DNA from: Microplitis mediator
Lineage: Eukaryota > Arthropoda > Insecta > Hymenoptera > Braconidae
Direction: 5' to 3'
Assembly (NCBI RefSeq): GCF_029852145.1
Contig: NC_079979.1
Span: 7,666,642-7,730,641, forward strand
DNA: 64,000 nt
Shown: positions 21,215 through 34,471 of the stretch, one piece after another
Layout of the letters: each line of letters begins with the position of its first letter
Position numbering within the stretch: position 1 is the stretch's first letter
Made by a program: the position numbers and the translations under genes
Notes under the pieces: model-generated
What the model was told of the DNA's origin: nothing
The model's database searches: none
What the model saw: only the letters and a program-made list of their open reading frames with translations

Positions 21215-22201
21215 TAGAGTGTTTTAAAAAATCGACTTTTTTATTTTCTCGAAGAACATTAAAAAATCGACAGAGTATCTCTAGACAAAGACCCTGTTAA
21301 AATATGAGACCTTAATATCAACATTCAAAGGTGGTGATTCGCGATTTTCTATTTTCTATTTAAATAATATGGGAAAAAAAAATTTTAAGTTTGGAATTTT
21401 ATACCTCGGCGATGGCTTATTGAACAGATAAGTTTAGGATATATTTTTGTAGGGAATTAAACGCTCTACAAAAAAAGTCTCTCATTATTTTTTGATGTCC
21501 ATCTGTTCAAAAGTTATTGGAGCTCGACGTCAATTTGGAGTAAATTTCTAGATCATTTTACTTTTCCGGCTAAACTATCGGACTTATCATAAAATGTTGT
21601 GCAATCTTTTTTGTAGACAATTTTATTTCCTTCAAATTATCATGAATAAATTTTTTTCAAATTCCGCATAGTTTTCTAGTTATTTCCATTTTAATGCCAA
21701 GCTCTTAAAATCGATCAGAACACTATTTTTTTAGGAGTTTGGCATTAAAGTGGAAAGAACTAGAAAAAAATGCAGAATTTAAAAAAAATTCATAAATGAT
21801 CATTTGTAGGAAATAAAATTGTCTACCAAAAAGATTCCATAACATTTTATGATAAGTCCGATAGTTTCGCCGGAAAAGTAAAAAGATCTTGAAATTTACT
21901 CTAACTTGACTTCGAACTCCAAAAAACTTTTGAACAGATGGATTTATCGAAAAATGATGAGACTTTTTTTCTAGAGCGTTTCATTTTCTACAAAAATTTA
22001 TCCTGAACTCATCTTTTCAATAAGCCATCGCCAAGGTATAAAATTCCAAACTTAAAATATTTTTTTCCCATGTTATTTAAATGGAAAATAGAAAATCGCG
22101 AATCGCCACCGTTAAATATAAATATTAAGGTCTCACATTTTAACAAGGTCTTTGTCTAGAGATACTTTGTCGATTTTTCAATGTTCTTCAAGGAAAAAAA
22201 T

Positions 22202-23252
<1,051 letters not shown>

Positions 23253-23291
23253 TTAAAAAGTCGATTTTTTGAAACACTCTATTGTATATAT

Positions 23292-25367
23292 TGTAACGGG
23301 CTTTTCACCACCGGGGATCTACCGGAGTGAAATCCGACTATACTTAAGATTATTGGCAACCTTGTTTAAAATATTCAAGTTAGGCGCCAGTCGATTTTAT
23401 AATCACCAAATAAACAATTATCAAAAATGTTGGCTCAGGGTGGCAGATCGGGGAAAGGTTAGGCACTTAAGATTACGATAAATAATTGATCAAAATTAAA
23501 CAAAATAATTAGTCGTATATTAAACACAAAATAATTGATCGGTATCACAAAAATAATCAGTTACAAACAAAATAATAAATTGCCGTTGTCGGCTTGACTC
23601 GATATGAACGAAATTGAAATTGCTCGTAGAATAATACTTGATCAAAATACAAAGTCAGTTCGGTTGTCGAAATCAAATAAACTTTTTTAATTTCCACACA
23701 GAATACTTGACGAATGACGTCAGAGTATTGTAAACGGCAAGACTCTACTGCCGTACGAATGAGACACGGATAATCCGTAACTCTCAGAATTGCTCGAAAA
23801 AATAAAATAAAACATCAAATAATATATTATTTCTGTAACGCGTTAAATATCACGATCATATAATTATTACGCATAAATAATTAAATAATTTTTAATTATT
23901 ACGCGAACGCGGTTCATTTGTTGTTGTAATAATAATAAAATAAATGCATGCCAGGACTGGTTTGTGGTTAGGATGTTGGGAAAACACACATATTTAAAAA
24001 TATAACAATATTTTTATTTGTCACAGCACAAAATATCACTGGGTTACAAATTAAATCGTTGATTTAATTTATCAATACTGTTAAATGTCTGAGTTCATGA
24101 ATACGTAAATGATTGAATACAAATGATTAAATTAAGCTCGAGTAAATAAATGAATTAAAATAATTAAGTTGAGTTTAATTGAACACTGAGTTGATCGCAC
24201 AAATGTCAGAATGAAAAGTAACATGAAATCAGAGGTTACCGAGTGAAGTTAATTATTGAAGACATTAATTACTATTTTTAATAGCACTGAATGCATAACT
24301 AATTTATTTATTAAGTTTTAATAATAATGATCACTTAATTTAATTGAATTTAATGAGCTCATGATAAATTACACTGATTTTAATTTATTTGTTGAACACG
24401 TTGTAGCATGATTGCAGAGGCTACTGAGCGAAAAATAACGTTTAATTTAATTGAGAAATTGAGAATAATGATAAGTAAATAAATAATAAAACTGAGTCTT
24501 TTATTTTTATGAGCACTTGAATTAATTTATAAAAGAGTAATTTAGCACCTGTACAAATTTCCGTTGAATTAACCTCCTCAGGAACAGGTAGTAGATCACT
24601 GGAATGCTTGATAGTTTTATTATTTATTTTCTGAGCTCTGGTGCTCGCAATTATAAAAATAATTATATTTTTATATAGAGTTATGAACCCATCGTGTAAT
24701 TAATTAATTACTTTTATTTATTTACTCAAGATGAGTACAAATTTAATTAATTATAAAAAACACGTGGTGTCACTTGAAATTGTATGAACGCAAGAATAAT
24801 GGCGTCGGTCTTCTCGATACGAGGCAGGAAAATCATACGCGCATGCGTCGCACTGCGCAAGTCAAGTTTTAATTGCAAGACACTAGGCCCCAGTAGGTGC
24901 TGCCTCTTTTTGCTGGAAGTGCAACTACCTTCAAATATGAATGTAGTTGTGATTACGCAACACTTGTTCAATAATAAAATCACCTATACACTTTGTGCAG
25001 AATCGCGCCGATGCTTCGGCTTGTTCACAGTCGTCGGTTTATTGTTCACTCGAAATTTACTTGTCGGTCACTTTAATTAATCGATGATCAATAATTTAAA
25101 TGTTCTGAAATCGGAATCGCAACTGTTCGGTTGGTCGGAGACGAATTGTTCTTTTTGGTCGGGTCGAATTGTTCAAATAAAAGAACCAGGCCGTTCAGTT
25201 CGGCATCTATCCCGGATCTCCTTTCAATCAATGCGTCGGGTCGATTGCTCGGTCAAAGTCGGAATGGTGATCATAGATGTCACCAAAAGTTGCTTACCAG
25301 GTAAATATTTATTATATTTAAATAATTTAAAACCACGGGTCGATGTCGAATTTTTCATCATGTTACA
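23292..25367. mobile_element. Solo LTR, TGTAACGGG family, copy A, interrupted
   Basis: It begins TGTAACGGGcttttcacc and ends catcATGTTACA, flanked by atat on both sides. Minus the nested 1041-bp LTR it is about 1030 bp. Copies B (25390) and C (42074) begin identically with caccaccggggatctaccgg. Confidence 0.78.
23922..24962. mobile_element. Nested solo LTR (TGTTGTAATAATAAT family), 1041 bp
   Basis: It begins TGTTGTAATAATAATAAAAT and ends TGTGATTACGCAACA. Flanks are tttgt and cttgt, a 5-bp duplication with one change. The uninterrupted relative at 42735 reads cttgt, which supports cttgt as the original site. A second copy is nested at 53910-54953. Small ORFs near its right end are not conserved in length. 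Confidence 0.78.
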
Positions 25368-25389
25368 ATATATATATATATATATATAT
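25368..25389. repeat. (TA)n tract between two solo LTRs
   Basis: 22 bp of TA separate copy A from copy B and form the target duplication for both. Confidence 0.9.
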
Positions 25390-25957
25390 TGTAACGGGGT
25401 TTTCACCACCGGGGATCTACCGGAGTGAAGTCCGAATACACTTACTATTGGCAACCGTGTTCAAATTATTATTATTTGGGCGTCAGGTGATTGAATAACC
25501 ACCAATAAGCAATTCTTCTATAATACGACTGAAGGTGGCGGATCGGGGAAAAGTCAGGCACTTATGATTACGATTAAATAATTGTTCAGATTTAAAAAAA
25601 AAAATAAAATTATCGTATATTCAATCTAAAAAAACCAAATTGATCGATATAACAAATAAACACAATGAGTTTCCAAAGCAAAACAAAACGAAAGTCCCCG
25701 GAACTCGGCTTAAGACTCGATATAAACGAAAAAAAAACAATCTCAATTTATTATACGGTTCATTCCTCGTTCAACGTACAAATTGATCACACAAGTCGTT
25801 CAATATCGGCAACTTCTTAGTCTCGGTTATCATTAACAATAAGACTCGCAAATCGACGATCTGACTCGATCTAATTTACAAAGTCGGTTGCATCAACTCC
25901 ATACGAAATTTCAGTTAATAAAATAAATTACTGTAATTTCTCTGACACACACACTCA

Positions 25958-26054
<97 letters not shown>

Positions 26055-26435
26055 CTGGACGCTCTAACGAAATACTTGACGGGTGACGTCAGAGTATTTT
26101 ACACGGCACAGACTCAACTGTCGTTACGGACAAGAGACAGATAATCCGCAGTTCTCCGAAATTTTTGAATAAAATAAAATAATATAATATAATTTTATTT
26201 CAACCACTCGTTAAAATTAACATCCTTTATTTATCATACGTAAGTTAATTAATTACTAGTCATAATTACAAAACCAATGCACCACAATGCAATCCGCTTG
26301 TACATCACAAAAAAAAACGGTTTTTGTGCGAATATCATCACATCACTTGATCACGTCGTGCCGATGCTTCGGCTAATTTAATTGTTCAATAAAATAAACT
26401 CAGCTCATTGTTCACTATTAACTACTATTCGCGTT
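25390..26435. mobile_element. Solo LTR, TGTAACGGG family, copy B, 3'-truncated
   Basis: Starts TGTAACGGGgttttcacc after a TA tract. Similarity to copy C continues to about 26430 (cgatgcttcggc, ttgttcac), then stops, so the last ~350 bp are missing. A (CA)n tract of about 105 bp (25947-26053) replaces a short gagacacacatac in copy C. Confidence 0.65.
25947..26053. repeat. (CA)n microsatellite in copy B
   Basis: Nearly pure CA after cacactcactcaca. Confidence 0.95.
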
Positions 26436-26786
26436 TGATATATATGTGGTAGTTCAGCTTCACTCCGCGAGATAGCATCTGCAACCCGCGCCTCTCGCAA
26501 TACCTCGTCCATATGCCTGTTTCAATATATACCATTTTCAACATGTAACTTCTAACATGGCATCTTAAGTGGGGTACACGACTGACACACCTAACTGAGG
26601 AGTCTCAGCTATCGTATACTTAAACGAAACGCCTCTCTTCCCACAAATTCATTTTTCTATCTCTTCTCTTCTCATCATGTCTCACAACGTTTCACTCTTT
26701 GGTAGTTGGCGACTTAGGCAGTGATTATTGCAATCTAATCCTAAAGTATCGTCACCGAATATATGTACATATATCTGTATATATAT
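26436..26786. other. No gene seen; C/T-rich then TA-rich DNA
   Basis: The stretch 26630-26690 is rich in CTCTTC. It ends in a TA run where P4 inserted. Origin not recognised. Confidence 0.4.
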
Positions 26787-27808
26787 TAGGGTGATCCAAA
26801 AAATAACAAACTTTTTTTTTTTTTTTCCAAACAGGTTCAAAAGTTTCATTTAGATAAAAAAAGACGCCTGTGAAAATTAGAGCTCTTAATATTAACATTA
26901 AGAGGTTCCTCATCGCACTTTTCTATTTCCCATAAGAATAACATGGGAAAAATTTTTTTTACGTCTTCTGATTTTTATAAGTAGCTAACGATGCGTCATA
27001 GGAATAAATGGCAGGCATATTTTTGTAGGGAATTGAATGCTCTACAAAAAAAGATTCTTATCATTTTTTGAGGAATCTATTTGTTCAAAAGTTATTTGAG
27101 GTTGAAGTCGAATTCATATTAAATTTTGAGATTTTCTACTTTTCCGGTGAAACTATCAGACTTATTACAAAATATCATCAGACCTTTTTTGTAGACAATT
27201 TTATTCCCTAAAAGTTATTTCTAATAAAGTTTTTTCGAATTCCGCATTGCTTTCTAGTTATTTTTATTTTAATGTCAAGCTCTTAAAATCGATCAGAAGA
27301 CTATTTTTTTATGAGCATCACATTAAAATAAAAATAACTAGAAAACAATGCGGAATTCGAAAAAACTTTATTAGAAATAACTTTTAGGGAATAAAATTGT
27401 CTACAAAAAAGGTCTGATGATATTTTGTAATAAGTCTGATAGTTTCACCGGAAAAGTAGAAAATCTCAAAATTTAATATGAATTCGACTTCAACCTCAAA
27501 TAACTTTTGAACAAATAGATTCCTCAAAAAATGATAAGAATCTTTTTTTGTAGAGCATTCAATTCCCTACAAAAATATGCCTGCCATTTATTCCTATGAC
27601 GCATTGTTAGCTACTTATAAAAATCAGAAGACGTAAAAAAAATTTTTCCCATGTTATTCTTATGGGAAATAGAAAAGTGCGATGAGGAACCTCTTAATGT
27701 TAATATTAAGAGCTCTAATTTTCACAGGCGTCTTTTTTTATCTAAATGAAACTTTTGAACCTGTTTGGAAGAAAAAAAAAAAAGTTTGTTAGTTTTTGGA
27801 TCACCCAA
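26787..27808. mobile_element. Fold-back element P4, 1022 bp palindrome
   Basis: The ends are TAGGGTGATCCaaaaaataa and ttttTGGATCACCCaa, the last TA having changed to AA. Arms of about 510 bp pair almost perfectly around 27298 with essentially no spacer. The inner text is shared with P3. Confidence 0.87.
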
Positions 27809-27821
27809 ATATATATATATA

Positions 27822-29621
27822 TAGAGTGATTAAGAATTATTTTCAGAGCGGGAAAATTTGAATAGAGGAGACGATTTTAAGCATAAAGTTCCTTAGCCAT
27901 TTTCCAAAATTCTCAACAGTTTTTGAGTTATTGAAAATCTAAATTGACCAATCAAAGACACGCTTTGAGATTTAAAAAAAATTAAAAAGAATAATAAATA
28001 AGTTTGGCAACGCCGCAACAGTAAACTTCAAGTTATACACTATTTATTTAATTTAAAAAGTTCGATTTGTCACAGAAGAGAAACAAAACACACAATTACA
28101 ACATAGAATATATTTGTATATTTTGTTTTATCTTTTCTCTTTTTATAGAAGGAATTTTTAATGGAAAATAATGCTTTTATTGAAAATAAAGCTTTAGAAA
28201 TTCGAAAAAAAAAAAATTTACAGATTTTTAATTATGTGATGAGCAACCCAGATTAAAAAAAGAAATTTGAAACTAATTGAATTGTGTTTTACCAGAATGA
28301 AAGCAATTTCAAATAGACAAATATATAGATATACACATTATTTTAAAATCTTTCATTTCGCTTGCTCTGTCTCGTTCAAGACTTTGCTAAGCGCTCATTG
28401 CACGTCATTCTAAACATATTTGTAAAGATCACGCGGATTGTCTTGTTAAACATCTTCCAAGTGATCTCTCTCGGCGATTAGCTATCTGACTATCTCGCTA
28501 ATGGTCTTGCTGGTGATCTTTCTTAGAATTTTGCTGGTGATCTTGCTGACCATCTGGCTGATGGTCTTGCTGGGGGTCTTGCTGGTGGTCTTGCTGAAGG
28601 CCTTGTTGGTGGTCTCGCTGGTGATCTTGCTGATGGTCTTGCTGATGGTCTTGCTGGTGGTCTTGCTGATGGTCTTGCTGGTGGTCTTGCTGAAGGTCTT
28701 GCTGGTGGTCTCACTGGTGATCTTTCTTGTGGTCCTGCTGGTGATCTATCTGGTGGTCCTGCTGGTGGTCTTACTAACCATCTATCTGATCACCAGCATG
28801 ACCACCAGCAAGACCATCAGCAAGATCACCAGCGAGATCACGAGCAAGACCTTCAGCAAGACCACCAGTAAGACCACCAGCAAGACCTACAGCAACACCA
28901 CCAGCAAGACCCCCAGCAAGACCACCAGCAAGACCATTAGCGAGATAGTCAGATAGCTAATCGCCGAGAAAGATCACTTGGAAGATGTTTAACAAGACAA
29001 TCCGCGAGATCTTTACAAATATGTTTAGTATGACGTGCAATGAGCTCTTAGTAAAGTCTTGAGCGAGACAGAGCAAGCGAAATAAAAGATTTTAAAATAA
29101 TGTGTATATCTATATATTTGTCTATTTGAAATTGCTTTCATTCTGGTAAAACACAATTCAATTAGTTTTCAAATTTCTTTTTTTAATCTGGGTTGCTCAT
29201 CATATAATGAAAAATCTGTAATTTTTTTTTTTTTTTCGAATTTCTAAAGCTTTATTTTCAATAAAAGCATTATTTTCCATTAATAATTCCTAATTTAAAA
29301 AGAGAAAAGATAAAACAAAATATACGAATATATTCTATGTTGTAATTGTGTGTTTTGTTTCTCTTCTGTGACAAATCGAACGTTTTAAATTAAATGACTA
29401 GTGTATAACTTGAAGTTTACTGTTGCGGCGTTGCCAAACTTATTTATTATTCTTTTTAATTTTTTTTAAATCTCAAAGCATGTCTCTGATTGGTCAATTT
29501 AGATTTTCAATAACTCAAAAACTGTTGAGAATTTTGAAAAATGGCTAAGGAACTTTATGCTTAAAATCGTCTCCTCTATTCAAATTTTCCCGCTGTGAAG
29601 GTAATTCTGAATCACCCTGTA
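27822..29621. mobile_element. Fold-back element P7, 1800 bp, with 12-bp array in its centre
   Basis: The ends are TAgagtgattaagaatta and taattctgaatcaCCCTGTA. The right end is a typical Tc1/mariner-MITE CAGGGTGATTC. The unique outer arms (27822-28500 and 28945-29621) pair closely over about 678 bp. The centre holds an inverted pair of 12-bp tandem arrays. Borders carry TA. Confidence 0.87.
28500..28945. repeat. Inverted array of a 12-bp unit
   Basis: tcttgctggtgg/tcttgctgatgg units run to about 28785, then the complement (accaccagcaag) follows. The array codes in frame, giving a 151-aa Leu/Val-rich then Thr/Ser/Lys-rich frame and Ala/Arg/Pro frames on the other strand. All are explained by the repeat, so I do not call a gene. 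Confidence 0.9.
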
Positions 29622-29626
29622 TTTGG

Positions 29627-30690
29627 GATATGACGCAGTTTTGAGGACACGGTTGCGTCTACAATTCTTATCCGATCTTAATAAAATTTTCTTCACTTCT
29701 TCTATGAGCGAGTATCACGGCTAAGTTCGAAGATGGGCTAGATCGGTCGATAAGTTTAGAAGATATGGCCGTTTGAAATTTCTACGATTTTTCGAAAAAA
29801 TCAGTTTTTATCCCCTTCCAAGTTCATATAATTTTAAAACTAATGCTTATAGACAATTTTCGTAGAAAGTATCTGAGAGCTTCTCTATTGAGCTTTAATT
29901 TATGACCTTGAACGTTATGTTTTGACCATTTCTTCCAATACTTTGATAGCCTTGAAAATTTTAATGGAATCAAAAAACGATAGAAATATGGTTTTCATTC
30001 CATATAACCTATGTACGTCCCATTATAATCCAGTTTCGTCAGTTGTATGTTATTGTGCACAAAATAACCTGTAAATTCCACTGCTATTTTATATTTTAAA
30101 AGTATTTCTTTTATTACATATGATGCATCAAACGTACCTCTACTCCCTACGATTATCACTGGTCTTGTCAGTACAATAGCACCTACAGTTCTTATCGGAT
30201 CGTAATGAAATTTTTCACATTCTATAGGCGATTATCTTGATCAAGTTCAACGATAGGCTGAATCGTTCAAATAGTTTTGAAATTATGACTGTTTAAAATT
30301 TTCATGATTTTTCATAAAAATCAGTTTTTAATTACTGCTGAAGTTTATATAACTTCAAAACTAATATTCATAGATAATTTTTGTAAAGAGTATTTCAAAG
30401 CTTGACTAATAAGCTTTAATTTATGGTCTTAAACTTTATATTTTGACCATTTTTTCTAATGATTTGATAGCCTTGAAGTTTTAATGAAATCAAAAAATGT
30501 TGAAAATATGGTTTTCATTCTACATAACTTATGTATTTTCCATTATAATACAATTTTGTCAGTTGTATTTTATTGTGAACAAAATAACCTGCAAATTTCA
30601 CAGCTATTTTATATTTTAAGAGTATTTATTTTAATATTTATAATGTTTCAATCGTACCTGTAGTCCTATAATTATATCTGATCTTGCCAT
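29627..30690. repeat. Two tandem ~524-bp units of the TATAACGC fold-back family
   Basis: acaattctta (29661) and acagttctta (30185) mark equivalent points, and the block ctgctattttatatttta recurs after the same interval. The left tip gacgcagttttgaggac matches the reverse of 240-280. P7 inserted right at its outer end. Confidence 0.7.
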
Positions 30691-30702
30691 CGTAAAAGCA
30701 AT

Positions 30703-30843
30703 CCCTGGTTAAAAAAGAGAATTAAAAAGGATTGAGCCATGTAACGGGGCCATTGAAGATAGGATTGGCAGTATTAAAAAGGATTAAAAATATTGAAAAA
30801 TTAATTCTTTGTAATTCTTTTTGATTTTCTTTTTTAATCATGG
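30703..30843. mobile_element. Small MITE, 141 bp
   Basis: The terminal inverted repeats of about 30 bp are ccctggttaaaaaagagaat and its imperfect mirror gattttcttttttaatcatgg. Neither TSD nor transposase is clear. Confidence 0.5.
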
Positions 30844-31089
30844 ATTAAAATTATGATCTCATACTAATTAAATTTTCTATACTTTTTTTACGTGAAGGTT
30901 AGTTTGGTAGGTTACGTATATAATGATTTTTTAAATTAACTATCCGAAGTTCTTTATCGAAAATAGTCGTTGTCTTTTTTTACCCTCACTCTTAAAAAAC
31001 GAGTCTAATTCCACATCATGACTATACACTAACATTTATCACAAGATATGTATGGATGAAACTTTTTATATAGATTATTTCGAAAATCT

Positions 31090-31700
31090 ACCTTCTATTT
31101 TGGCTGCCGAATGGCCTTTTTTCGTAATTCTTTCGTTTGATATCTATCATTCGCTTTACTTTTTACTGCATCATTAATGAGAGTCAAACCAATTTTATTC
31201 AAAAACTCTCTGCTTGAGATTTGGATGTTAATATTTATACAATAAGTAATAAAACTGTTCGAGCAAGCGATATCAATCATACAAAACCAGATACTTAAAG
31301 AATATCTTCTCGTCCGCCTAGCAACGCAATATTCATGGATCATATTAATTATTTTATTAACAGAAACTGCAGCATTTTTGTAAAATTTCGCGATTGAAGA
31401 GATTATTGCCCTAGCATCAATACCGGTAGCTTAATGACCAGTATTGAGTAGTATTGTATTTTTTGTTTTATTTATTGAACATGACATTAATGTCATATTT
31501 TCTTGAAATTCATAAACAAATGAATTTGAATGTTCATAACAGTTGCTTGTAAATTCCTATGGTATCAAATTCTCACTTTCATGTAAGCTACCTGTGACAG
31601 TAGTATTCTGATTTGAAAGTTTTTTAATTAATGATACGCAACTCAAATCCGTAGCTAAAATGATATTTTGAATGTGTCTCTGTGAATTTGTAATAAAGTT
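31090..31700 (-). pseudogene. piggyBac-type transposase remnant
   Basis: The minus strand, read with a few stops, gives in order: TDLSCVSLIKKL (the piggyBac DNxFTSxPL region), TTVTGSLHESENLIP (the VGTxxxNRxxIP region), NMTLMSCSINKTKNT (the YxPKKxKxVxLLST region), and then an open 82-codon piece with YCVARRTRRYS and a C-terminal REFLNKIGLTLI. The order matches the C-terminal half of the DDE_Tnp_1_7 domain. Stops occur after LIP and after NTGH, and the catalytic N-terminal half is absent, so it is dead. Matches are from memory of the family pattern and were not computed. Confidence 0.6.
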
Positions 31701-32939
31701 ATGTGTAATATTTTTTGGGTTATTTGACTGTTAATAAGGGCCATTTGGTTGATTTTTTGCATGGTGTAACTAACAATTCCTTTCGCCTTTGTTTCTCGTC
31801 ACACCAGGTCTCTACATCATCAGGTTTAAAGTGTCACATTCAGAAAAACCACATACACTAACACTTAAAACAAAATTTCATTTTGATCATAATTGTGATT
31901 TCACAATCTTTTTTTGATGAAAATGTAGTCGTATTTTTAATAAGAAATAAATTTCTGCAACTAGTGATGATTCCAAAAATTTTATGAACAGTAAATCATA
32001 ACAATCTTCACATTTTAATCCGAGTTTTGGAAAATTTTTTTATGATAGTTTAGTTATAATAGATTATCAAATTTTTTGAGATTGTAGAATTTAAAATAAT
32101 CTACGTAGAATTCAGTTAATTTAGCTTTTATGTCATATACAATGTTTCTATAATTAGTATATTCAATAATATTATGTATTTGCTCAATTGCAGTATTATT
32201 TGTAAACTTTTGATGTTTGTGGAATGTCTTAACATGACAATCTAAAAACATTTTCTATTCCATCTTACAATTGTTTTCTGACAAATCATTGAAATCTCAT
32301 CGATTGCTGGATCTGGAAATCTAAACAAAATATACATTCTAGCAGCCTTTCTTAAAAAAAAAAATAACAAATACATAAATAAAAACAATGTATTGGATTA
32401 AGTATGCTTAATAAATGAAAATGATTTCCTTTAGAAGAAAGAATTTCAAAGTAGTTAATGATAGTTAGAACTAGAAAGCTTGTACAATCAAGAATGTGGT
32501 GTAACAATCGATACATATAAATTGCGATTTAATCTACCAAAACAATAGTTTATATTATTATTTATTTTTCTCATTATTTTTGTTTACAAAAAGTACTCGA
32601 CTACGCCCAATAATTCGACCTTTCTCTGGTATCTATGTACGTGTATGCACGATGACCGTGAACGCACAGGGATAAACAGATGGGACTCGTTGTACCTATC
32701 TGTCCCTTTCTCTTTGTCATCTTTTCTCAGTCTAACTATGACGCTTAGAAGTATACTCATCTTGCATTCACACCTACCTGCGTATTTCTTGCGGCAATAC
32801 ATTTACAATAGAATGTGTGTGTATGTGTGTGTAAGCATAGCATCAGATAGATGATCGAAATTATGATGAAATCATCGTCCACTTTACTTGGGACGCTTAC
32901 ACGTGTGCACTGGGCCTTTGATAAATCCGTGGTAAACAA
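31701..32939. other. AT-rich DNA, no convincing gene
   Basis: Several 60-70-aa frames exist (for example 32054-32251 minus and 32584-32802 minus) but none has a recognisable domain. Short (GT)n at 32815-32832. It may hold further decayed piggyBac or host sequence. Confidence 0.45.
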
Positions 32940-34471
32940 CTTTACGAGCTAAATGATGGACGTTACTTATAACTTAAATTCAATATTTCTAGTCATATTT
33001 TGATTTCCAAACTATTGCTCAATAGGCTTACTCAGTTGTTTTTGTCACATAAGATGACCTCCAAATCCGGAATATTCACGCATCATATTTTTGTTTATTT
33101 TTGAGATATATCTAGACCCCCTTTTACCAATACCGGACTTATAACATAGATTGCTCAACATGCTTACGCATTTGTTTTTCACATGCAAACCCGGAAGACT
33201 TACGCATCATGTTTTTGACGCATCTCAATTCCTTAAACCCGGAAATTATAGCTAACACTACACCTACTGCGTGAATTACTCATTTGTTTGTCACAAAGAT
33301 GACCACCGAATCTGGTACCCTTGCGTAATACTTCATTAGATCATCATCGATGAGCTAAACCAGGAAGAAATCCATAGGAACCAATACACTTCCCCCATTC
33401 AAAACTAGGGTATATAAACTGCCGAAAAACTAACGAAGGCAGTCAATCGCTAATCTAAAGTAATCTCTGCCGGATCTCGAGTCAATAGCTAAAATCTATC
33501 GCCGGTTCTTGGTCTGAAATTTTATCAACCTAAAGATTAGTTCTAAACGGCCACGTCCGATTAGTGCCGCGAATCAGAGTCTGAAATTTTAATCATTGGC
33601 CACGTGACGGTCCACCGCCTAGGCAATCGGGCTCCTTGGTCAAATACTTAAATTTTAAACTTGCTAAAATCTCGGTTGATTCGACTCACTCAAAACAGGA
33701 TCATCGGTCTCGTGACGGTCCACAGCCTAGGAATCCGGACTCCTAGATCTAAATCCTGAATTAAAATAAAATAACTCGCGTTCGTATTCGATAGATAGGG
33801 GAGTGCATCATCTCGGTACCCCAGTAGCTTCGAATCCGAATAGTGCTTTTAATTTCGCTGAATCTAATTCACGAAGCCACAGTGCCGTGTCCCAGTGTAA
33901 TTAAAAATAAAAGACATGGACTGTATGATTTCGCAATCATAAATTCAAATTGGTGAACTGTGAGAGAGTGTGATCTGCGAAAAATTGTACACCACTTCAA
34001 CCTGAGTGGTAAGTCTAATTAAATATTGTTAAAAGTATAACACACCTATGTAAAACAACATATAAGAATATACAATTCTTTCCTTTTATAAAATATATCT
34101 TTTTCTTATTATACCTCTTGCTCTAACATTCACAAGTGAACGGGTACAGAAAGAGACAGACGTAAAGAACAGGGACTTCTCGAGGGCCCACATTCACCTA
34201 CCTACTTTCCATTCGCTCTAATATCCCGGACCTATCCTAAGCCACGCAGGTCAATAATCGGGATAGTCTATTGTACTTCCGCTCGGTACAAAATAGACTT
34301 ATTTACTATTTCGAAATATTACCGAATATTTAACATTCTCACACTAGCCACGTGACGGTCCTTTTTGGCTCCTTGGTGGAGTTATAGAATAAATATTACG
34401 GGTAGTTTTCAAGTAAATAATTAATTAAATATAACCCTTCGCCCGTCGCCTTCACTCTCTCCGATCGTGAC
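32940..34471 (+). mobile_element. LTR-like block with TATA promoter and CACGTGACGGTCC repeats
   Basis: Three degenerate ~120-bp repeats (cagttgtttttgtcacat types at about 33030, 33161 and 33282) precede a TATA box (tatataaact at 33411) and an initiator-like ggcagtc about 30 bp on. Downstream, cgtgacggtcc recurs at about 33602, 33711 and 34350. The block ends cgatcgtgaca at 34471. The plan matches 6301-7579. Left border and TSD unknown, and it may be a full LTR or part of one. Confidence 0.35.

Noticed and set aside
25945..26060. Possible CRISPR-like regularity
   Set aside because: Simple CA repeat; no spacers. No CRISPR array or any bacterial-type operon is present in the window.
28501..28956. 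151-aa Leu/Val-rich ORF resembling a membrane protein
   Set aside because: Explained by the 12-bp tandem array and its inverted copy in the centre of P7.
31743..31835. Minus-strand stretch reading HFKPDDVETWCDEKQRRK, suggestive of a THAP-type zinc finger
   Set aside because: Only a short frame, preceded by a stop and lacking the other Cys pair; could be chance.
32584..32939. Overlapping ORFs of 60-72 aa on both strands
   Set aside because: Mutually overlapping, no domain, next to a short GT repeat.
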